Part shown: positions 1-9,638 of the stretch, one piece after another
Numbering within the stretch: position 1 is the stretch's first letter
How the letters are laid out: each line of letters starts with the position of its first letter
Source of the DNA: Gammaproteobacteria bacterium
Lineage (GTDB): Bacteria > Pseudomonadota > Gammaproteobacteria > Steroidobacterales > Steroidobacteraceae
Direction of reading: 5' to 3'
NCBI GenBank assembly: GCA_024642505.1
Contig: JAHEAZ010000008.1
Span: 1 to 64,000, forward strand
Length of the DNA: 64,000 bases
The notes under the pieces: model-generated
Databases searched by the model: none
What the model saw: only the letters and a program-made list of their open reading frames with translations
What the model was told of the DNA's origin: nothing
Translations under genes and position numbers: made by a program

Positions 1-123
1 GACAACATCAAGATGGTGGTGGACCTGATTGCACCGATCGCGATGGAGGAAGGCCTGCGCTTCGCCATCCGCGAGGGTGGTCGCACCGTGGGCGCCGGCG
101 TGGTCTCAAAGATCCTGAAGTAA
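1..123 (+). CDS. tuf: Elongation factor Tu, C-terminal end (partial)
   Basis: The window opens inside a reading frame whose last 40 residues ([12 protein letters not shown]... ending [10 protein letters not shown]) match the C-terminal beta-barrel domain 3 of EF-Tu, the GTPase that delivers aminoacyl-tRNA to the ribosome. The 5' part lies outside the window. The stop is 10 nt before rpsJ, so rpsJ is probably read as the last gene of the str operon (rpsL-rpsG-fusA-tuf-rpsJ). That upstream order is inferred from related genomes, not seen here. Confidence 0.97.
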   Translation, partial: DNIKMVVDLIAPIAMEEGLRFAIREGGRTVGAGVVSKILK

Positions 124-133
124 GGCCGAAAAC

Positions 134-448
134 ATGGCAACCAGTCAGAACATCCGGATCCGCCTGAAGGCTTTTGACCACAGGCTGATCGACAATTCGG
201 CTCGCGAGATCGTGGAGACCGCCAAGCGGACGGGCGCGACCGTCCGCGGGCCGGTGCCGCTGCCGACCAAGATTGAGAAGTTCACCGTTCTGGTCTCGCC
301 CCACGGCGACAAGGACGCGCGCGACCAGTACGAGATTCGTACCCACAAGCGGCTCATGGACATCGTCAACCCGACCGACAAGACGGTCGACGCCTTGATG
401 AAGCTCGAGCTGCCGGCCGGCGTGGACGTGCAGATCAAGCTGAACTGA
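134..448 (+). CDS. rpsJ: 30S ribosomal protein S10
   Basis: This 104-residue protein has the normal S10 length and the family pattern [14 protein letters not shown] near the N-terminus and the GPVPLPTK loop in the middle. S10 sits in the head of the 30S subunit and also partners NusB in antitermination. It starts 10 nt after tuf but is separated from rplC by 236 nt that hold a hairpin, a promoter and an attenuator-like element. This suggests it belongs transcriptionally to the upstream tuf operon rather than leading the S10 operon as in E. coli. Confidence 0.98.
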   Translation: MATSQNIRIRLKAFDHRLIDNSAREIVETAKRTGATVRGPVPLPTKIEKFTVLVSPHGDKDARDQYEIRTHKRLMDIVNPTDKTVDALMKLELPAGVDVQIKLN

Positions 449-469
449 GCCAGTCGAATCGGGAGTTTC

Positions 470-487
470 GGGCGGCTTGCGCCGCCC
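470..487 (+). terminator. Stem-loop after rpsJ
   Basis: GGGCGGC and GCCGCCC form a perfect 7-bp stem with loop TTGC, 22 nt after the rpsJ stop. No T-tract follows, so it may be an mRNA 3' end stabiliser or a weak terminator of the tuf-rpsJ transcript. Its loop overlaps the -35 box of the next promoter. Confidence 0.4.
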
Positions 488-504
488 ATTCAAGCCGCTA
501 TACT
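477..504 (+). promoter_or_regulatory. Candidate sigma70 promoter for the rplC operon
   Basis: TTGCGC (477-482) and TATACT (499-504) are separated by 16 nt. The predicted start near 511 gives a leader of about 174 nt before rplC. TATACT is also the -10 box proposed upstream of rpsM. Assignment is by motif only. Confidence 0.55.
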
Positions 505-518
505 AGGCGGCTCGCTTT

Positions 519-566
519 GGCCCCGCAGTGGGCGCCCGGCCTGGGGCCGCGGCGCCGCGGTTTTTT
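519..566 (+). promoter_or_regulatory. Attenuator-like leader element upstream of rplC
   Basis: CCGCG(547-551)-GCGC-CGCGG(556-560) forms a very GC-rich short hairpin followed directly by six T (561-566), the form of an intrinsic terminator. A competing stem, GGCCCC (519-524) with GGGGCC (543-548), overlaps the terminator's left arm, so the two are mutually exclusive. In E. coli L4 (RplD) represses the S10 operon through leader attenuation. Here L4 is the second gene after this leader, so the same logic is plausible but not shown. Confidence 0.4.
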
Positions 567-684
567 CGGGGCCCGGGTTCCAGCGGGTGGCGGGTAGGCT
601 TGATGCCGCCCGTGCCTGGGGAAGATGGACATAGAGACAGTGCCGGCCAATCGCAGCCGGTGCGGTGCAACGAGGACAAAGGTC

Positions 685-1365
685 ATGACCATTGGTCTGG
701 TCGGCCGCAAGTGCGGCATGACTCGAGTTTTCACCGACGCGGGAGTATCCGTGCCGGTGACCGTCATCGAGGCGCTCCCCAACCGCGTCGTACAGGTTCG
801 GGACAGCCAAATCGATGGCTACCGCGCGATTCAGGTTACGGTCGGTTCCCGACGCGCATCCCGCGTTTCCAAGCCCGTCGCCGGCCACTTTGCCAAGCAT
901 GGCGTCGAGCCGGGCGCGACGACCCTGGAATTCCGCCTTGCTGACGGCGAGGGCGGAGAGTTCAAGCCGGGTGCCGAGCTGAAGGTAGACCTGTTCGCAG
1001 CCGGCCAGATGGTCGACGTGAGTGGCACGACCATAGGCAAGGGATTCGCCGGTACCGTCAAGCGCCACGGCTTCGCCGGCGGGCCGGCCAGCCACGGCGC
1101 CTCGGTCGTGCACCGCGCGCCTGGCTCGATCGGCCAGCGCCAGACGCCGGGCAGGGTCTTCAAAGGCAAGCGCATGTCAGGTCACATGGGCAGCGTCCGC
1201 CGGACCCAGGAAAACCTGCAGGTGGTCGAGGTCGATGTTGAGCGCAACCTGCTGCTGGTGAGCGGGTCAGTGCCGGGTGCTGAGGGTGGCTCCGTCGTCG
1301 TCCGCCCCTCGGTCAAGGTAGCCGCCCAGGCGCGACGCAAATACGTCGCCCCTGCCAAGAAGTGA
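685..1365 (+). CDS. rplC: 50S ribosomal protein L3
   Basis: L3 binds 23S rRNA near the peptidyl transferase centre and is an early assembly protein. The 226-residue frame begins [16 protein letters not shown], the standard L3 N-terminus, and carries the loop [19 protein letters not shown] and the [10 protein letters not shown] motif. The frame stays open upstream to 625, but the family N-terminus and the purine-rich GAGGACAAAGG just ahead support the start at 685. It leads the run rplC-rplD-rplW-rplB. Confidence 0.97.
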   Translation: MTIGLVGRKCGMTRVFTDAGVSVPVTVIEALPNRVVQVRDSQIDGYRAIQVTVGSRRASRVSKPVAGHFAKHGVEPGATTLEFRLADGEGGEFKPGAELKVDLFAAGQMVDVSGTTIGKGFAGTVKRHGFAGGPASHGASVVHRAPGSIGQRQTPGRVFKGKRMSGHMGSVRRTQENLQVVEVDVERNLLLVSGSVPGAEGGSVVVRPSVKVAAQARRKYVAPAKK

Positions 1366-1380
1366 TCTGAGGCTCCCGCG

Positions 1381-1995
1381 ATGAAGCTGAAGCTTGTTAA
1401 CGCCGGGGCCAATGGCTCCGAAATCGAAGTAAGCGATGCGACGTTCGGCCGTGAGTTCAACGAGCCGCTCGTCCACCAGGTCCTGACCGCCTACATGGCA
1501 GCCGGCCGTGCCGGTACCAAGGCGCAGAAGACCAAGGCCGAGGTCCGTGGCGGCGGCAGGAAGCCGCACGCTCAAAAGGGCACGGGAAGTGCCCGGGCCG
1601 GTTCCACGCGCAGCCCGATCTGGGTCGGTGGGGGCCGGGCCTTCGCCGCCGCTCCGCGCAGCTACGAGCAGAAGGTCAACCGCAAGATGTACCGCGGCGC
1701 CATCCGTTCGATGCTCTCGGAGCTTGCCCGCCAGGACAGGTTGGTCGTGACCGACGGGATCGACCTGGAAGCGCCGAAGACCCGCATGCTGGTCGGCAAG
1801 CTCAAGCAGCTCGGCCTGGACAGCGTGCTGATCCTGGTCGAGGCCTATGACGAGAAGCTGTGGCTGGCTTCGCGCAATCTGCCGGCGGTCCACGTGCTGC
1901 CGGTGGCGAGCCTGGACCCGGTAAGCCTCGCGCGTTACGAGAAGGTCCTGGCGACCGTCGGCGCGCTCAAGATGCTCGAGGAGCGCCTGGCATGA
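1381..1995 (+). CDS. rplD: 50S ribosomal protein L4
   Basis: L4 lines the polypeptide exit tunnel and in enteric bacteria also represses its own operon. The 204-residue product has the family loop [28 protein letters not shown] split over its middle (extended tunnel loop, about residues 52-80) and the [15 protein letters not shown] helix. It begins 15 nt after rplC, and its last bases overlap the rplW start as ATGA, implying coupled translation. Confidence 0.97.
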   Translation: MKLKLVNAGANGSEIEVSDATFGREFNEPLVHQVLTAYMAAGRAGTKAQKTKAEVRGGGRKPHAQKGTGSARAGSTRSPIWVGGGRAFAAAPRSYEQKVNRKMYRGAIRSMLSELARQDRLVVTDGIDLEAPKTRMLVGKLKQLGLDSVLILVEAYDEKLWLASRNLPAVHVLPVASLDPVSLARYEKVLATVGALKMLEERLA

Positions 1996-2315
1996 GCACG
2001 AGCAGGGAAAGGGTTTCGAAGGAGCGCCTGATCAACATCCTGGTCGCGCCGCACGTCTCCGAGAAGAGCGCGCGGGTGGCCGAACAGGGTGGCCAGTACG
2101 TGTTCCGGGTGCGCACCGACGCGACCAAGCCGGAGATAAAGGCTGCAGTAGAGTTCATGTTCGACGTCAAGGTACGGTCGGTGCAGGTCGCCAACCAGAT
2201 AGGCAAGCGCAAGCGCTTCGGTCGCTTCGAGGGCCGCCGCTCGGACTGGAAGAAGGCTTATGTGCGGTTGCAGGCAGGCCAGGCTATCGAGCTTGGCGGA
2301 GTGGATGCCCCTTAA
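1992..2315 (+). CDS. rplW: 50S ribosomal protein L23
   Basis: L23 is at the exit of the ribosomal tunnel and is the docking site for trigger factor and SRP. The start at 1992 overlaps the rplD stop by 4 nt (ATGA) and gives 107 residues, containing the typical [11 protein letters not shown] and VKSVQVAN-like ([15 protein letters not shown]) segments. The frame is open upstream to 1860, but that stretch only shadows rplD. Confidence 0.96.
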   Translation: MSTSRERVSKERLINILVAPHVSEKSARVAEQGGQYVFRVRTDATKPEIKAAVEFMFDVKVRSVQVANQIGKRKRFGRFEGRRSDWKKAYVRLQAGQAIELGGVDAP

Positions 2316-2345
2316 GGGGGCACCGCTGGAAGGGAAGGCAGAACG

Positions 2346-3170
2346 ATGGCATTGAAAAAACTCAAGCCGACGTCGCCTGGAACGCGTTTCCAGGTGCGCC
2401 CGGATCGCTCAGGCCTGCACAAGGGCAAGCCTGTGCGCTCGCTCGTCGCGTCTCAGAAGTCTACCGGCGGACGCAACACGTCGGGCAGGCTGACCACTCG
2501 CCACAAGGGCGGTGGCCACAAGCAGAAGTATCGCGTGGTAGATTTCCGCCGCGACAAGGATGGCGTGCCCGGCCGCGTCGAACGGCTCGAGTACGATCCG
2601 AACCGCTCGGCCTACCTGGCGCTGATCCTGTACCGTGACGGCGAGCGCCGTTACATCCTGGCGCCCAAGGGGCTGAGCGCCGGTGACGAGATCCAGTCGG
2701 GCGCGGAGTCGCCGATCAAGCCGGGCAACTCCATGGCGCTGAGAAACGTTCCGGTCGGCTCGGTGGTCCACAACATTGAACTGAAGCCCGGCAAGGGCGG
2801 CCAGATCGCCCGCGCCGCCGGCAATTCCGCGCAGTACACCGGCCGCGAGGCCGGCTACGCGATCCTGCGCCTCAAGTCCGGCGAGATGCGCCGCGTCAAC
2901 GCCGAATGCCGCGCCACCCTCGGCGAGGTCGGTAACGACGAGCACAACCTGCGCAGCTTCGGCAAGGCGGGCGCCAAACGCTGGCGCGGCATCCGCCCGA
3001 CGGTTCGCGGTGTGGTGATGAATCCCGTCGATCACCCGCACGGCGGCGGCGAAGGCCGCTCCGGTCAGGGCAATCCGCATCCCGTGTCGCCCTGGGGCTG
3101 GCACACCAAGGGTAAGAAGACGCGCAAGAACAAGCGCACCGACGCATTCATCGTGCGTCGCCGCAAGTAA
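2346..3170 (+). CDS. rplB: 50S ribosomal protein L2
   Basis: L2 is needed for subunit association and peptidyl transfer. The 274-residue length is standard. The N-terminal [13 protein letters not shown], the OB-fold region [13 protein letters not shown], and the C-terminal loop [10 protein letters not shown] (containing the functionally important conserved histidine) are all present. It follows rplW by 30 nt and precedes rpsS by 15 nt. Confidence 0.98.
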   Translation: MALKKLKPTSPGTRFQVRPDRSGLHKGKPVRSLVASQKSTGGRNTSGRLTTRHKGGGHKQKYRVVDFRRDKDGVPGRVERLEYDPNRSAYLALILYRDGERRYILAPKGLSAGDEIQSGAESPIKPGNSMALRNVPVGSVVHNIELKPGKGGQIARAAGNSAQYTGREAGYAILRLKSGEMRRVNAECRATLGEVGNDEHNLRSFGKAGAKRWRGIRPTVRGVVMNPVDHPHGGGEGRSGQGNPHPVSPWGWHTKGKKTRKNKRTDAFIVRRRK

Positions 3171-3185
3171 GGAGCCTGGGACAAC

Positions 3186-3464
3186 ATGTCACGCTCGCTG
3201 AAAAAGGGCCCGTTTGTCGACCTGCACCTTGCCAGGAAGGTCGAACTGGCCCGTGAAAAGAATGACCGGCGCCCGATCAAGACCTGGTCGCGCCGCTCCA
3301 TGGTCCTGCCCGACATGGTCGGACTGACAATCGCGGTCCACAACGGGCGGCAGCACGTTCCGGTCCTCGTGACCGAGAACATGGTCGGCCACAAGCTCGG
3401 CGAGTTCGCACCGACGCGCACCTTCAGGGGGCACTCGGGTGACAGAAAGGCCGGGTCGGAGTAA
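3186..3464 (+). CDS. rpsS: 30S ribosomal protein S19
   Basis: S19 forms a complex with S13 in the 30S head near the A-site tRNA. The 92-residue protein opens [11 protein letters not shown] and contains [19 protein letters not shown] and [12 protein letters not shown], all family signatures. The gene is 15 nt after rplB and 4 nt before rplV. Confidence 0.98.
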   Translation: MSRSLKKGPFVDLHLARKVELAREKNDRRPIKTWSRRSMVLPDMVGLTIAVHNGRQHVPVLVTENMVGHKLGEFAPTRTFRGHSGDRKAGSE

Positions 3465-3468
3465 CGTC

Positions 3469-3810
3469 ATGCAGGTATCTGCCAAGTTGCGCCATGCGCG
3501 CATTTCGCCGCAGAAGTGCCGCCTCGTCGCGGACATGGTGCGTGGCCAGCCCGTAGGGCAGGCCTTGCAGGTGCTGGCCTACACGCCGAAGAAGGGTGCC
3601 AAGCTGGTGCGCAAGGTGCTCGAGTCGGCAATCGCCAATGCCGAGCACAACCTCGGCGCCGACATCGACGAACTGAAAATTGCGCGGATCGAGATCGACA
3701 CCGCGCCAGTCCTCAAGCGCTTCCAGGCGCGCGCAAAGGGCCGCGGCAACCGCATTGTCAAGCGCCTGAGCCACATCACCGTGACCGTCGCTGACGGTTC
3801 CGCCGGCTAA
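3469..3810 (+). CDS. rplV: 50S ribosomal protein L22
   Basis: L22 contacts all 23S domains, and its beta-hairpin reaches the exit tunnel constriction, a macrolide resistance site. The start at 3469 ([26 protein letters not shown]) gives 113 residues. An in-frame upstream start at 3439 would overlap rpsS and lacks family support. The tunnel loop ending [18 protein letters not shown] is intact. Confidence 0.97.
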   Translation: MQVSAKLRHARISPQKCRLVADMVRGQPVGQALQVLAYTPKKGAKLVRKVLESAIANAEHNLGADIDELKIARIEIDTAPVLKRFQARAKGRGNRIVKRLSHITVTVADGSAG

Positions 3811-3841
3811 GCGCCGCGAAGATCAAGGAACGGAGCAGGGC

Positions 3842-4546
3842 ATGGGTCAGAAAGTCAATCCGATCGGTATTCGCCTGGGCATAACCCGCGACTGGACTTC
3901 GCGCTGGTATGCCGATACCAAGAATTTCTCGGCGCACCTCCACTCGGACTGGATGGTGCGGGAGTTCCTCAGGAAGAAGCTCGCCGAGGCTTCGGTCAGC
4001 CGCATTCACATCGAGCGCGCTGCGCGCAAGGCGAATATCACGATTCACACGGCGCGCCCGGGCATGGTGATCGGCAAGAAGGGCGAGGACATCGAGAAGC
4101 TGCGCGTCGAGGCTGCCAAGCTGATGAACATGGCGGTTGGCGACGTGCGCCTCAACATCGCCGAGATCCGCAAGCCCGAGCTGGATGCGACGCTGGTGGC
4201 CGAGGGTATCGCGCAGCAGATCGAGAAACGCGTGATGTTTCGCCGCGCGATGAAGCGTGCCGTGATGAACACCATGCGCAGTGGCGCCCTGGGCGTGAAG
4301 GTGCGTGTTGCGGGCCGCCTCAACGGGGCCGAAATCTCGCGTTCCGAGTGGACCCGAGAGGGACGCATTCCGCTGCACACCTTCCGCGCCGACATCGATT
4401 ACGGCACGGCCGAGGCCCGCACTACCTACGGTGTAATAGGCATCAAGGTATGGGTCTTCAAGGGCGAGGTCTTCGAGGCCGAGCAGGTCGAGGCTGCTGC
4501 AGTCGAGGAACCGCAGAAGCCGGCGGCCGAGCCGGTAGCCGGCTGA
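3842..4546 (+). CDS. rpsC: 30S ribosomal protein S3
   Basis: S3 lies at the mRNA entry tunnel and has helicase-linked activity with S4 and S5. The 234-residue product begins [13 protein letters not shown], carries the KH-domain signature [18 protein letters not shown] (about residues 73-90), and the C-terminal [11 protein letters not shown] segment. It ends with an acidic/Ala tail ([17 protein letters not shown]), as commonly seen in this family. Confidence 0.98.
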   Translation: MGQKVNPIGIRLGITRDWTSRWYADTKNFSAHLHSDWMVREFLRKKLAEASVSRIHIERAARKANITIHTARPGMVIGKKGEDIEKLRVEAAKLMNMAVGDVRLNIAEIRKPELDATLVAEGIAQQIEKRVMFRRAMKRAVMNTMRSGALGVKVRVAGRLNGAEISRSEWTREGRIPLHTFRADIDYGTAEARTTYGVIGIKVWVFKGEVFEAEQVEAAAVEEPQKPAAEPVAG

Positions 4547-4566
4547 GCCCGCGGAGTACCTGAACC

Positions 4567-4980
4567 ATGATGCAGCCAAAGCGAACCAAGTACCGCAAGA
4601 TGCACAAGGGCAACCTTGCCGGGGTTGCCATCCGTGGCAGCACGGTTGCCTTCGGCGACTTCGGGCTGAAGGCCACCGGCAGGGCACGGATGACGGCCCG
4701 CGAGATCGAGGCCGCGCGCCGTGCCATGACGCGCTACGTCAAGCGTGGTGGCCAGATCTGGATCCGCGTCTTCCCGGACGTGCCGATCACCCAGAAGCCC
4801 CTTGAGGTGCGCATGGGTAGCGGCAAGGGCAACGTCGAATACTGGGTGGCCAAGGTCACGCCAGGCAGGATGCTTTTCGAGATCGAGGGCGTGCCCGAGA
4901 CGACTGCGCGCGAGGCCTTCCGGCTGGCGGCGGCGAAGCTTTCGGTGTCCACTATTTTCGTCAAGCGACAGGTGCGCTGA
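4567..4980 (+). CDS. rplP: 50S ribosomal protein L16
   Basis: L16 stabilises tRNA at the A site. The 137-residue protein shows [14 protein letters not shown], the [14 protein letters not shown] helix, and [14 protein letters not shown]. There are two adjacent ATG codons (4567 and 4570), and family N-termini fit the second equally well. The stop codon overlaps the rpmC start by one base. Confidence 0.97.
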   Translation: MMQPKRTKYRKMHKGNLAGVAIRGSTVAFGDFGLKATGRARMTAREIEAARRAMTRYVKRGGQIWIRVFPDVPITQKPLEVRMGSGKGNVEYWVAKVTPGRMLFEIEGVPETTAREAFRLAAAKLSVSTIFVKRQVR

Positions 4981-5192
4981 TGAACCCGAACGATATGCGG
5001 AAGAAGACGCCGGCGGAACTCAAGGAGGAGCTGATCAAGCTCCGACGCGAGCAGTTCAACCTGCGCATGGCGGCCGCAGCCGGCCAGCCGGCGCGGCCGG
5101 ACCAGTACGGCAAGGTTCGCAAGAACGTGGCCCGCGTCAAGACGGTGCTCAACGAGCTCGAGCGCGCGAAGAGCGCCGGGAGTGAAGGCTAA
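4980..5192 (+). CDS. rpmC: 50S ribosomal protein L29
   Basis: L29 is a small two-helix protein near the tunnel exit. The 70-residue product has the family core [18 protein letters not shown] and [16 protein letters not shown]. It overlaps rplP by 1 nt upstream and rpsQ by 1 nt downstream, so the three are probably translationally coupled. Confidence 0.96.
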   Translation: MNPNDMRKKTPAELKEELIKLRREQFNLRMAAAAGQPARPDQYGKVRKNVARVKTVLNELERAKSAGSEG

Positions 5193-5479
5193 TGGCCGAG
5201 ATTCAGGAAGTCGCGCAGGAGTCCGCCAAGACCGCGCGCACGCTGACGGGCAAGGTTGTCAGCAGCAAGATGGACAAGTCGATCACCGTGGTGGTCGAGC
5301 GCGTGGTGAAGCACCCGACTTACGGCAAGTACGTCAGGCGCACCACCAAGCTGCTCGCTCACGATGAAAACAACGAGTGCAATGAAGGTGACACCGTGGC
5401 GATAGCCCAGTGCCGTCCGCTGTCGCGCCGCAAGTCATGGACTCTGGTGCGCGTCGTTACGCGCGCGACGGCCGCTTGA
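5192..5479 (+). CDS. rpsQ: 30S ribosomal protein S17
   Basis: S17 is an OB-fold primary 16S binder. The 95-residue product contains [35 protein letters not shown] and [13 protein letters not shown], all S17 signatures. The first 15 or so residues are a slightly longer N-terminal arm than E. coli S17 (84 residues). The start is set by the 1-nt overlap with rpmC. Confidence 0.97.
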   Translation: MAEIQEVAQESAKTARTLTGKVVSSKMDKSITVVVERVVKHPTYGKYVRRTTKLLAHDENNECNEGDTVAIAQCRPLSRRKSWTLVRVVTRATAA

Positions 5480-5498
5480 GCGCCGGGAGGTTGAGCCG

Positions 5499-5867
5499 AT
5501 GATCCAAATGCAAACGAGGCTCCAGGCCGCCGATAACTCCGGCGCTCGTGAACTCATGTGCATCAAGGTGCTTGGAGGCACCCGGCGCCGCTATGCGGGC
5601 GTCGGCGATGTCATCAAGGTCAGCGTCAAGGATGCGATCCCGCGCGGCAAGGTCAAGAAGGGCGAGGTCTACGACGCCGTCGTAGTCCGCACCCGCAAGG
5701 GAGTGCGACGCGCCGATGGGTCGCTGATTCGCTTCGACGGCAATGCCGCCGTGCTGCTGACCAGCAAGCTGGAGCCGATCGGCACCCGTATCTTCGGGCC
5801 CGTGACGCGCGAGCTGCGCACCGCGCAGTTCATGAAGATCATTTCGCTCGCGCCGGAAGTGCTTTGA
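5499..5867 (+). CDS. rplN: 50S ribosomal protein L14
   Basis: L14 forms part of the intersubunit bridges and is the docking site of the silencing factor RsfS, which is also encoded in this window (43846-44280). The 122-residue frame begins [21 protein letters not shown]-type sequence and holds [15 protein letters not shown] and GPVTRELR. It leads the classical spc segment rplN-rplX-rplE-rpsN. Confidence 0.98.
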   Translation: MIQMQTRLQAADNSGARELMCIKVLGGTRRRYAGVGDVIKVSVKDAIPRGKVKKGEVYDAVVVRTRKGVRRADGSLIRFDGNAAVLLTSKLEPIGTRIFGPVTRELRTAQFMKIISLAPEVL

Positions 5868-5883
5868 CGGCGAGGGGAAGGCG

Positions 5884-6201
5884 ATGAACAGAATTCGCAA
5901 GGGCGACACCGTCGTCATCATCACCGGCCGTGACAAGGGCCGGACCGGAACCGTGATTCGTGTGCTCGAGGGAGACCGCGTGCTCGTCGAGAACGTGAAC
6001 ATGGTCAAGAAGCACCAGAAGCCGAATCCGTCACGGGGCGTGACCGGGGCAATCATCCAGAAGGAAGCCCCGATACAGGCGTCCAACGTGGCGCTGTGGA
6101 ATCCAGCGACCAAGAAGGCCGATCGCATCGGCTTCAGGAAGCTGGAGGACGGCCGCAAGGTCCGTTACTTCAAGTCCAACGACGAAGTCGTTGACCTGTG
6201 A
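5884..6201 (+). CDS. rplX: 50S ribosomal protein L24
   Basis: L24 initiates assembly of the large subunit. The 105-residue product has the KOW motif ([19 protein letters not shown], residues 3-21, then [12 protein letters not shown]). It is 16 nt downstream of rplN, and its stop lies 17 nt before the preferred rplE start. Confidence 0.97.
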   Translation: MNRIRKGDTVVIITGRDKGRTGTVIRVLEGDRVLVENVNMVKKHQKPNPSRGVTGAIIQKEAPIQASNVALWNPATKKADRIGFRKLEDGRKVRYFKSNDEVVDL

Positions 6202-6218
6202 GCGTGGAGACTCGAGAC

Positions 6219-6767
6219 ATGGCTTACCAGGCCAGACTGCACAAGCATTACCACGAAGTCGTGAAGCAGAAGCTCATGAAGGATCTCGAGCTTGGCAACG
6301 ACATGGAAGTGCCCCGGATCGCCAAGATCACGCTGAACATGGGCGTGGGCGAGGCTGTGGCCGACAAGAAGGTCATGGACGCCGCGACCGAGGACCTGGC
6401 GAAGATCACCGGGCAGAAGCCGTCGGTACGCTCGTCGCGCAAGTCCGTGGCTACCTTCAAGCTACGTGAAGGCCTGCCGGTCGGCTGTAAAGTGACCCTG
6501 CGCGGCGCCCGCATGTACGATTTCCTCGACCGCCTGATCAACATCGCGATGCCACGCATCCGCGACTTCCGCGGGGTCAACCCGCGCTCTTTCGATGGCC
6601 GCGGCAACTACAGCTTCGGTGTCAAGGAGCAGATCATTTTTCCAGAGATTGCCTACGACCAGATCGATCAGCTGCGCGGAATGGACATCACCATTTCCAC
6701 GACGGCGGGCGACGACGCGGCGGGCCGCGCGCTGCTCGAGGCATTCAACTTTCCGTTCAGGAAGTGA
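6219..6767 (+). CDS. rplE: 50S ribosomal protein L5
   Basis: L5 binds 5S rRNA and contacts P-site tRNA. Starting at 6219 gives 182 residues beginning [15 protein letters not shown], as in other L5 proteins, with the GGAG of GTGGAGAC about 10 nt upstream. A GTG at 6198 would add 7 residues and overlap rplX, which is less likely. The motifs [17 protein letters not shown] and [15 protein letters not shown] are intact. Confidence 0.96.
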   Translation: MAYQARLHKHYHEVVKQKLMKDLELGNDMEVPRIAKITLNMGVGEAVADKKVMDAATEDLAKITGQKPSVRSSRKSVATFKLREGLPVGCKVTLRGARMYDFLDRLINIAMPRIRDFRGVNPRSFDGRGNYSFGVKEQIIFPEIAYDQIDQLRGMDITISTTAGDDAAGRALLEAFNFPFRK

Positions 6768-6770
6768 CCC

Positions 6771-7076
6771 ATGGCCAAGACCAGCATGATTCAGCGCGAA
6801 AAACATCGCGAAAAGACGGTAAAGAAGTACGCGGTGAAGCGCGCCAAGCTCAAGCAGCAGATACACGACCCGAAGCTGTCGGCTGAGGAGCGTGCAGTGG
6901 CCGTGGAGTCGCTGCAGAAGCTGCCGCGCGACGCGAGCCCGTCGCGGTTGCGTGAGCGTTGCGCGATCACCGGCCGCCCACGCGGCACGTACCACAAGTT
7001 TGGACTCGCCCGCACCAAGCTGCGCGAGGCGACGATGCGCGGCGACATTCCCGGCCTTCGCAAGTCGAGCTGGTAA
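6771..7076 (+). CDS. rpsN: 30S ribosomal protein S14 (long, zinc-free form)
   Basis: S14 helps assemble the 30S head. At 101 residues this is the long C-minus form. The C-terminal signature [19 protein letters not shown] has one cysteine rather than the four of the zinc ribbon form. It starts 3 nt after rplE. Confidence 0.97.
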   Translation: MAKTSMIQREKHREKTVKKYAVKRAKLKQQIHDPKLSAEERAVAVESLQKLPRDASPSRLRERCAITGRPRGTYHKFGLARTKLREATMRGDIPGLRKSSW

Positions 7077-7088
7077 GGATTTACGGAT

Positions 7089-7484
7089 ATGAGCATGACT
7101 GATCCGATCGCGGACTTCCTGACCCGAATTCGCAACGGCCAGGCGGCCGGCAAGGCCGAGGTCACCGTGGGTTCTTCCAGGGTCAAGGTTGCCATTGCGC
7201 GCGTCCTGAAGGACGAGGGCTATATCGCTGATTACGCGATCCGCCAGGACGGGAACAAGGCGACCCTTGTGGTTGCGCTGAAGTACTACCAGGGCCGGCC
7301 GGTGATTGAGCGTCTCGATCGTGCGTCGCGGCCCGGGCTCAGGCAGTACCGCGGCAAGACGGCGCTGCCGAAGGTGCTCGGTGGTCTCGGCGTCGTGATC
7401 GTGTCCACGCCCCAAGGCGTGATGACGGACCGCGATGCCCGCCGCATCGGCCAGGGTGGCGAAGTGCTTTGCGTGGTGGCCTGA
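7089..7484 (+). CDS. rpsH: 30S ribosomal protein S8
   Basis: S8 binds the central domain of 16S rRNA and in E. coli represses the spc operon. The 131-residue product has the N-terminal [15 protein letters not shown] and the C-terminal [23 protein letters not shown] signature (split here across the final 25 residues). It lies between rpsN and rplF in normal spc order. Confidence 0.97.
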   Translation: MSMTDPIADFLTRIRNGQAAGKAEVTVGSSRVKVAIARVLKDEGYIADYAIRQDGNKATLVVALKYYQGRPVIERLDRASRPGLRQYRGKTALPKVLGGLGVVIVSTPQGVMTDRDARRIGQGGEVLCVVA

Positions 7485-7521
7485 GGCCATCTGGGCAACG
7501 GTAACAGGGGTCTTTCCGATC

Positions 7522-8061
7522 ATGTCTCGTGTAGCCAAGAAACCCGTCGATCTTCCGAAGGGCGTCACCGCCACGGTGAGCCCGCAGTCGGTCACGGTGA
7601 AGGGAACCAGGGGTTCTTTGAATCTGCAGTTGTCGCGCGGAATTTCCGTCGCGCAGGATGGGCAGCAACTGGTCGTGAAGATCGCCGACGGCCCGGAGTC
7701 GAAGGCGCTGGTGCCGACTGCTGGCGCCACGCGCGCGCACCTGGCCAACATGGTCACCGGCGTTTCCGAGGGTTTCCAGCGCAAGTTGGAGCTACTCGGG
7801 GTCGGTTACCGCGCGCAGCTACAGGGCAAGGCGCTGAACCTGACCCTGGGCTTTTCGCACCCAGTTAGCTACCAGGTCCCGGAGGGCGTTTCGATCGAGA
7901 CGCCCACCCAGACCGAGGTACTCATCAAGGGCAACGATCGTCAGCAAGTCGGTCAGGTCGCGGCGGAAATCCGTGGCTTCCGCCCGCCCGAGCCCTACAA
8001 GGGCAAGGGCGTGCGTTACGCCGGCGAGAAGATCGTGCTCAAGGAAGGCAAGAAGAAGTAA
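7522..8061 (+). CDS. rplF: 50S ribosomal protein L6
   Basis: L6 sits near the sarcin-ricin loop. The start at 7522 ([15 protein letters not shown]) gives 179 residues. The frame is open upstream to 7435, but that part overlaps rpsH. The two tandem L6 folds are present, ending with the signature [24 protein letters not shown] across the C-terminus. Confidence 0.97.
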   Translation: MSRVAKKPVDLPKGVTATVSPQSVTVKGTRGSLNLQLSRGISVAQDGQQLVVKIADGPESKALVPTAGATRAHLANMVTGVSEGFQRKLELLGVGYRAQLQGKALNLTLGFSHPVSYQVPEGVSIETPTQTEVLIKGNDRQQVGQVAAEIRGFRPPEPYKGKGVRYAGEKIVLKEGKKK

Positions 8062-8066
8062 TCGCC

Positions 8067-8429
8067 ATGGCACAGCTCACCAAGAAGGACAAGCGCCTGC
8101 GTCGCGCCACGCGCGGCCGGGCAAAGATCCGCGAGATCGGTACGGCGCGTCTGACGGTGCACCGTACTCCGCGGCACATCTACGCGCAGGTCACGAGCGC
8201 CGATGGCGCGCGCGTGATCGTGACTGCGTCGACGCTGCAGAAGGATGTTTCGCAGGGTCTCGAGGGCACGGGCAACGCGGCGGCCGCTGCTGCGGTCGGC
8301 CGGGTCATCGCCGAGCGCGCGAAGGCGGCCGGCGTCACGCAGGTGGCGTTCGATCGCTCCGGCTTCATGTATCACGGTCGCGTCAAGGCGCTGGCCGAGG
8401 CAGCCCGCGAGGCTGGCCTCGAGTTCTGA
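8067..8429 (+). CDS. rplR: 50S ribosomal protein L18
   Basis: L18 binds 5S rRNA together with L5. The 120-residue protein has the [15 protein letters not shown] strand and the [17 protein letters not shown] and [24 protein letters not shown] signatures. It begins 5 nt after rplF. Confidence 0.97.
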   Translation: MAQLTKKDKRLRRATRGRAKIREIGTARLTVHRTPRHIYAQVTSADGARVIVTASTLQKDVSQGLEGTGNAAAAAAVGRVIAERAKAAGVTQVAFDRSGFMYHGRVKALAEAAREAGLEF

Positions 8430-8447
8430 TTCAGGGGTAAATCTACA

Positions 8448-8954
8448 ATGGCACGAGAGCAAAGGGGCCCCGCGACCGATGACCTGCTGGAAAAGCTGGT
8501 CACCGTCAATCGCACCGCCAAGGTCGTCAAGGGTGGCCGCCAGTTCGGTTTCACCGCCTTGACCGTGGTCGGTGACGGCGCCGGTCGTGTTGGCTTCGGT
8601 TACGGCAAGGCGCGCGAGGTGCCGACGGCAATCGCCAAGGCGATGCAGCAGGCACGCCGCAACATGATCAACGTCCCGCTGAGGAACGACACGCTGCACT
8701 ACGCAGTCAAGGGTCGGCACGGCACGACGCGCGTCATCATGCAGCCTGCCTCCGACGGTACCGGCGTGATCGCTGGCGGTGGTATGCGGGCGGTGTTCGA
8801 GTGCGCCGGTGTGCGTAATGTGCTGGCGAAGAGCTACGGTTCGCGCAACCCGATCAACGTGGTCCGGGCGGCGTTCGACGCCTTCGCGCGGGTGAGCTCG
8901 CCGGAGGACATCGCGGCCAAGCGCGGCAAGACAGTTGAAGAGATCCTGGGCTGA
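8448..8954 (+). CDS. rpsE: 30S ribosomal protein S5
   Basis: S5 acts in mRNA unwinding and decoding fidelity. The 168-residue product contains [20 protein letters not shown] (dsRBD-like domain), [17 protein letters not shown], and the C-terminal [16 protein letters not shown] region. It is 3 nt ahead of rpmD. Confidence 0.98.
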   Translation: MAREQRGPATDDLLEKLVTVNRTAKVVKGGRQFGFTALTVVGDGAGRVGFGYGKAREVPTAIAKAMQQARRNMINVPLRNDTLHYAVKGRHGTTRVIMQPASDGTGVIAGGGMRAVFECAGVRNVLAKSYGSRNPINVVRAAFDAFARVSSPEDIAAKRGKTVEEILG

Positions 8955-8957
8955 GCC

Positions 8958-9143
8958 ATGGCTAATGCGAAATTGAAAATCACACTGACCGGCAGCATAG
9001 CTGGGCAGTTGAAGAACATCCGCTCGTCGGTGCGCGGCCTGGGACTGAAGCGCATCCGTGACACGCGGATCGTTGATGACTCCCCCGAGAACCGCGGGAT
9101 GATCCGCGCCGCGCAGCACCTGCTGCGGGTAGAGCAGGCCTGA
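8958..9143 (+). CDS. rpmD: 50S ribosomal protein L30
   Basis: This short (61-residue) ribosomal protein has the L30 pattern KITLTGSIAG, RGLGLKRI and DTRIVDDSPENRGMI. Length is normal for bacterial L30. It lies between rpsE and rplO, as expected for the spc operon. Confidence 0.95.
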   Translation: MANAKLKITLTGSIAGQLKNIRSSVRGLGLKRIRDTRIVDDSPENRGMIRAAQHLLRVEQA

Positions 9144-9154
9144 GGAGCAGGACC

Positions 9155-9607
9155 ATGCGATTGAATGACCTGAAGCCCGGTGCGGGCAGCAAGAAGCCGC
9201 GACTGCGCGTCGGCCGTGGCGCGTCGGCGGGCCAGGGGAAGACCTGCGGCCGCGGCGGCAAGGGGCAGAAGGCGCGCAAGGGCGGCTACCACAAGGTCGG
9301 CTTTGAGGGCGGCCAGGTGCCGCTGCAGCGGCGCCTACCGAAGGTCGGCTTCCGCTCGGCCATGAAACGCACACGTGCCGAGGTGACGCTGACCGACCTG
9401 ATCAAGATCAAGGGCGACGTCGTCGACCTCGCTGGCCTGAAGGCCGCGAGCATCGTGCCGGCCGGTACGGAGAAGGCCCGCATCATCCTGTCGGGGAAGA
9501 TCGAGCGCGCCATCACCGTCAAGGGCCCCGAGGTCGTGGCTACCAAGGGCGCGCGCGCTGCAATAGAGCAGGCGGGCGGGCGGATCGAGGAGGGCGCGGC
9601 GGCCTGA
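9155..9607 (+). CDS. rplO: 50S ribosomal protein L15
   Basis: L15 is a late large-subunit assembly protein. The 150-residue sequence begins [22 protein letters not shown] and has the Gly/Lys-rich segment [17 protein letters not shown], then [10 protein letters not shown]. It is followed after 31 nt by secY. Confidence 0.97.
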   Translation: MRLNDLKPGAGSKKPRLRVGRGASAGQGKTCGRGGKGQKARKGGYHKVGFEGGQVPLQRRLPKVGFRSAMKRTRAEVTLTDLIKIKGDVVDLAGLKAASIVPAGTEKARIILSGKIERAITVKGPEVVATKGARAAIEQAGGRIEEGAAA

Positions 9608-9638
9608 GCCGCCAGCGTCAGCACGGCAGGAGTACGAC

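Noticed and set aside
8016-9374. Long minus-strand open frame under rplR-rplO
   Set aside because: Runs opposite five well-identified ribosomal genes and its translation is Arg/Pro/Ala-rich with no domain.
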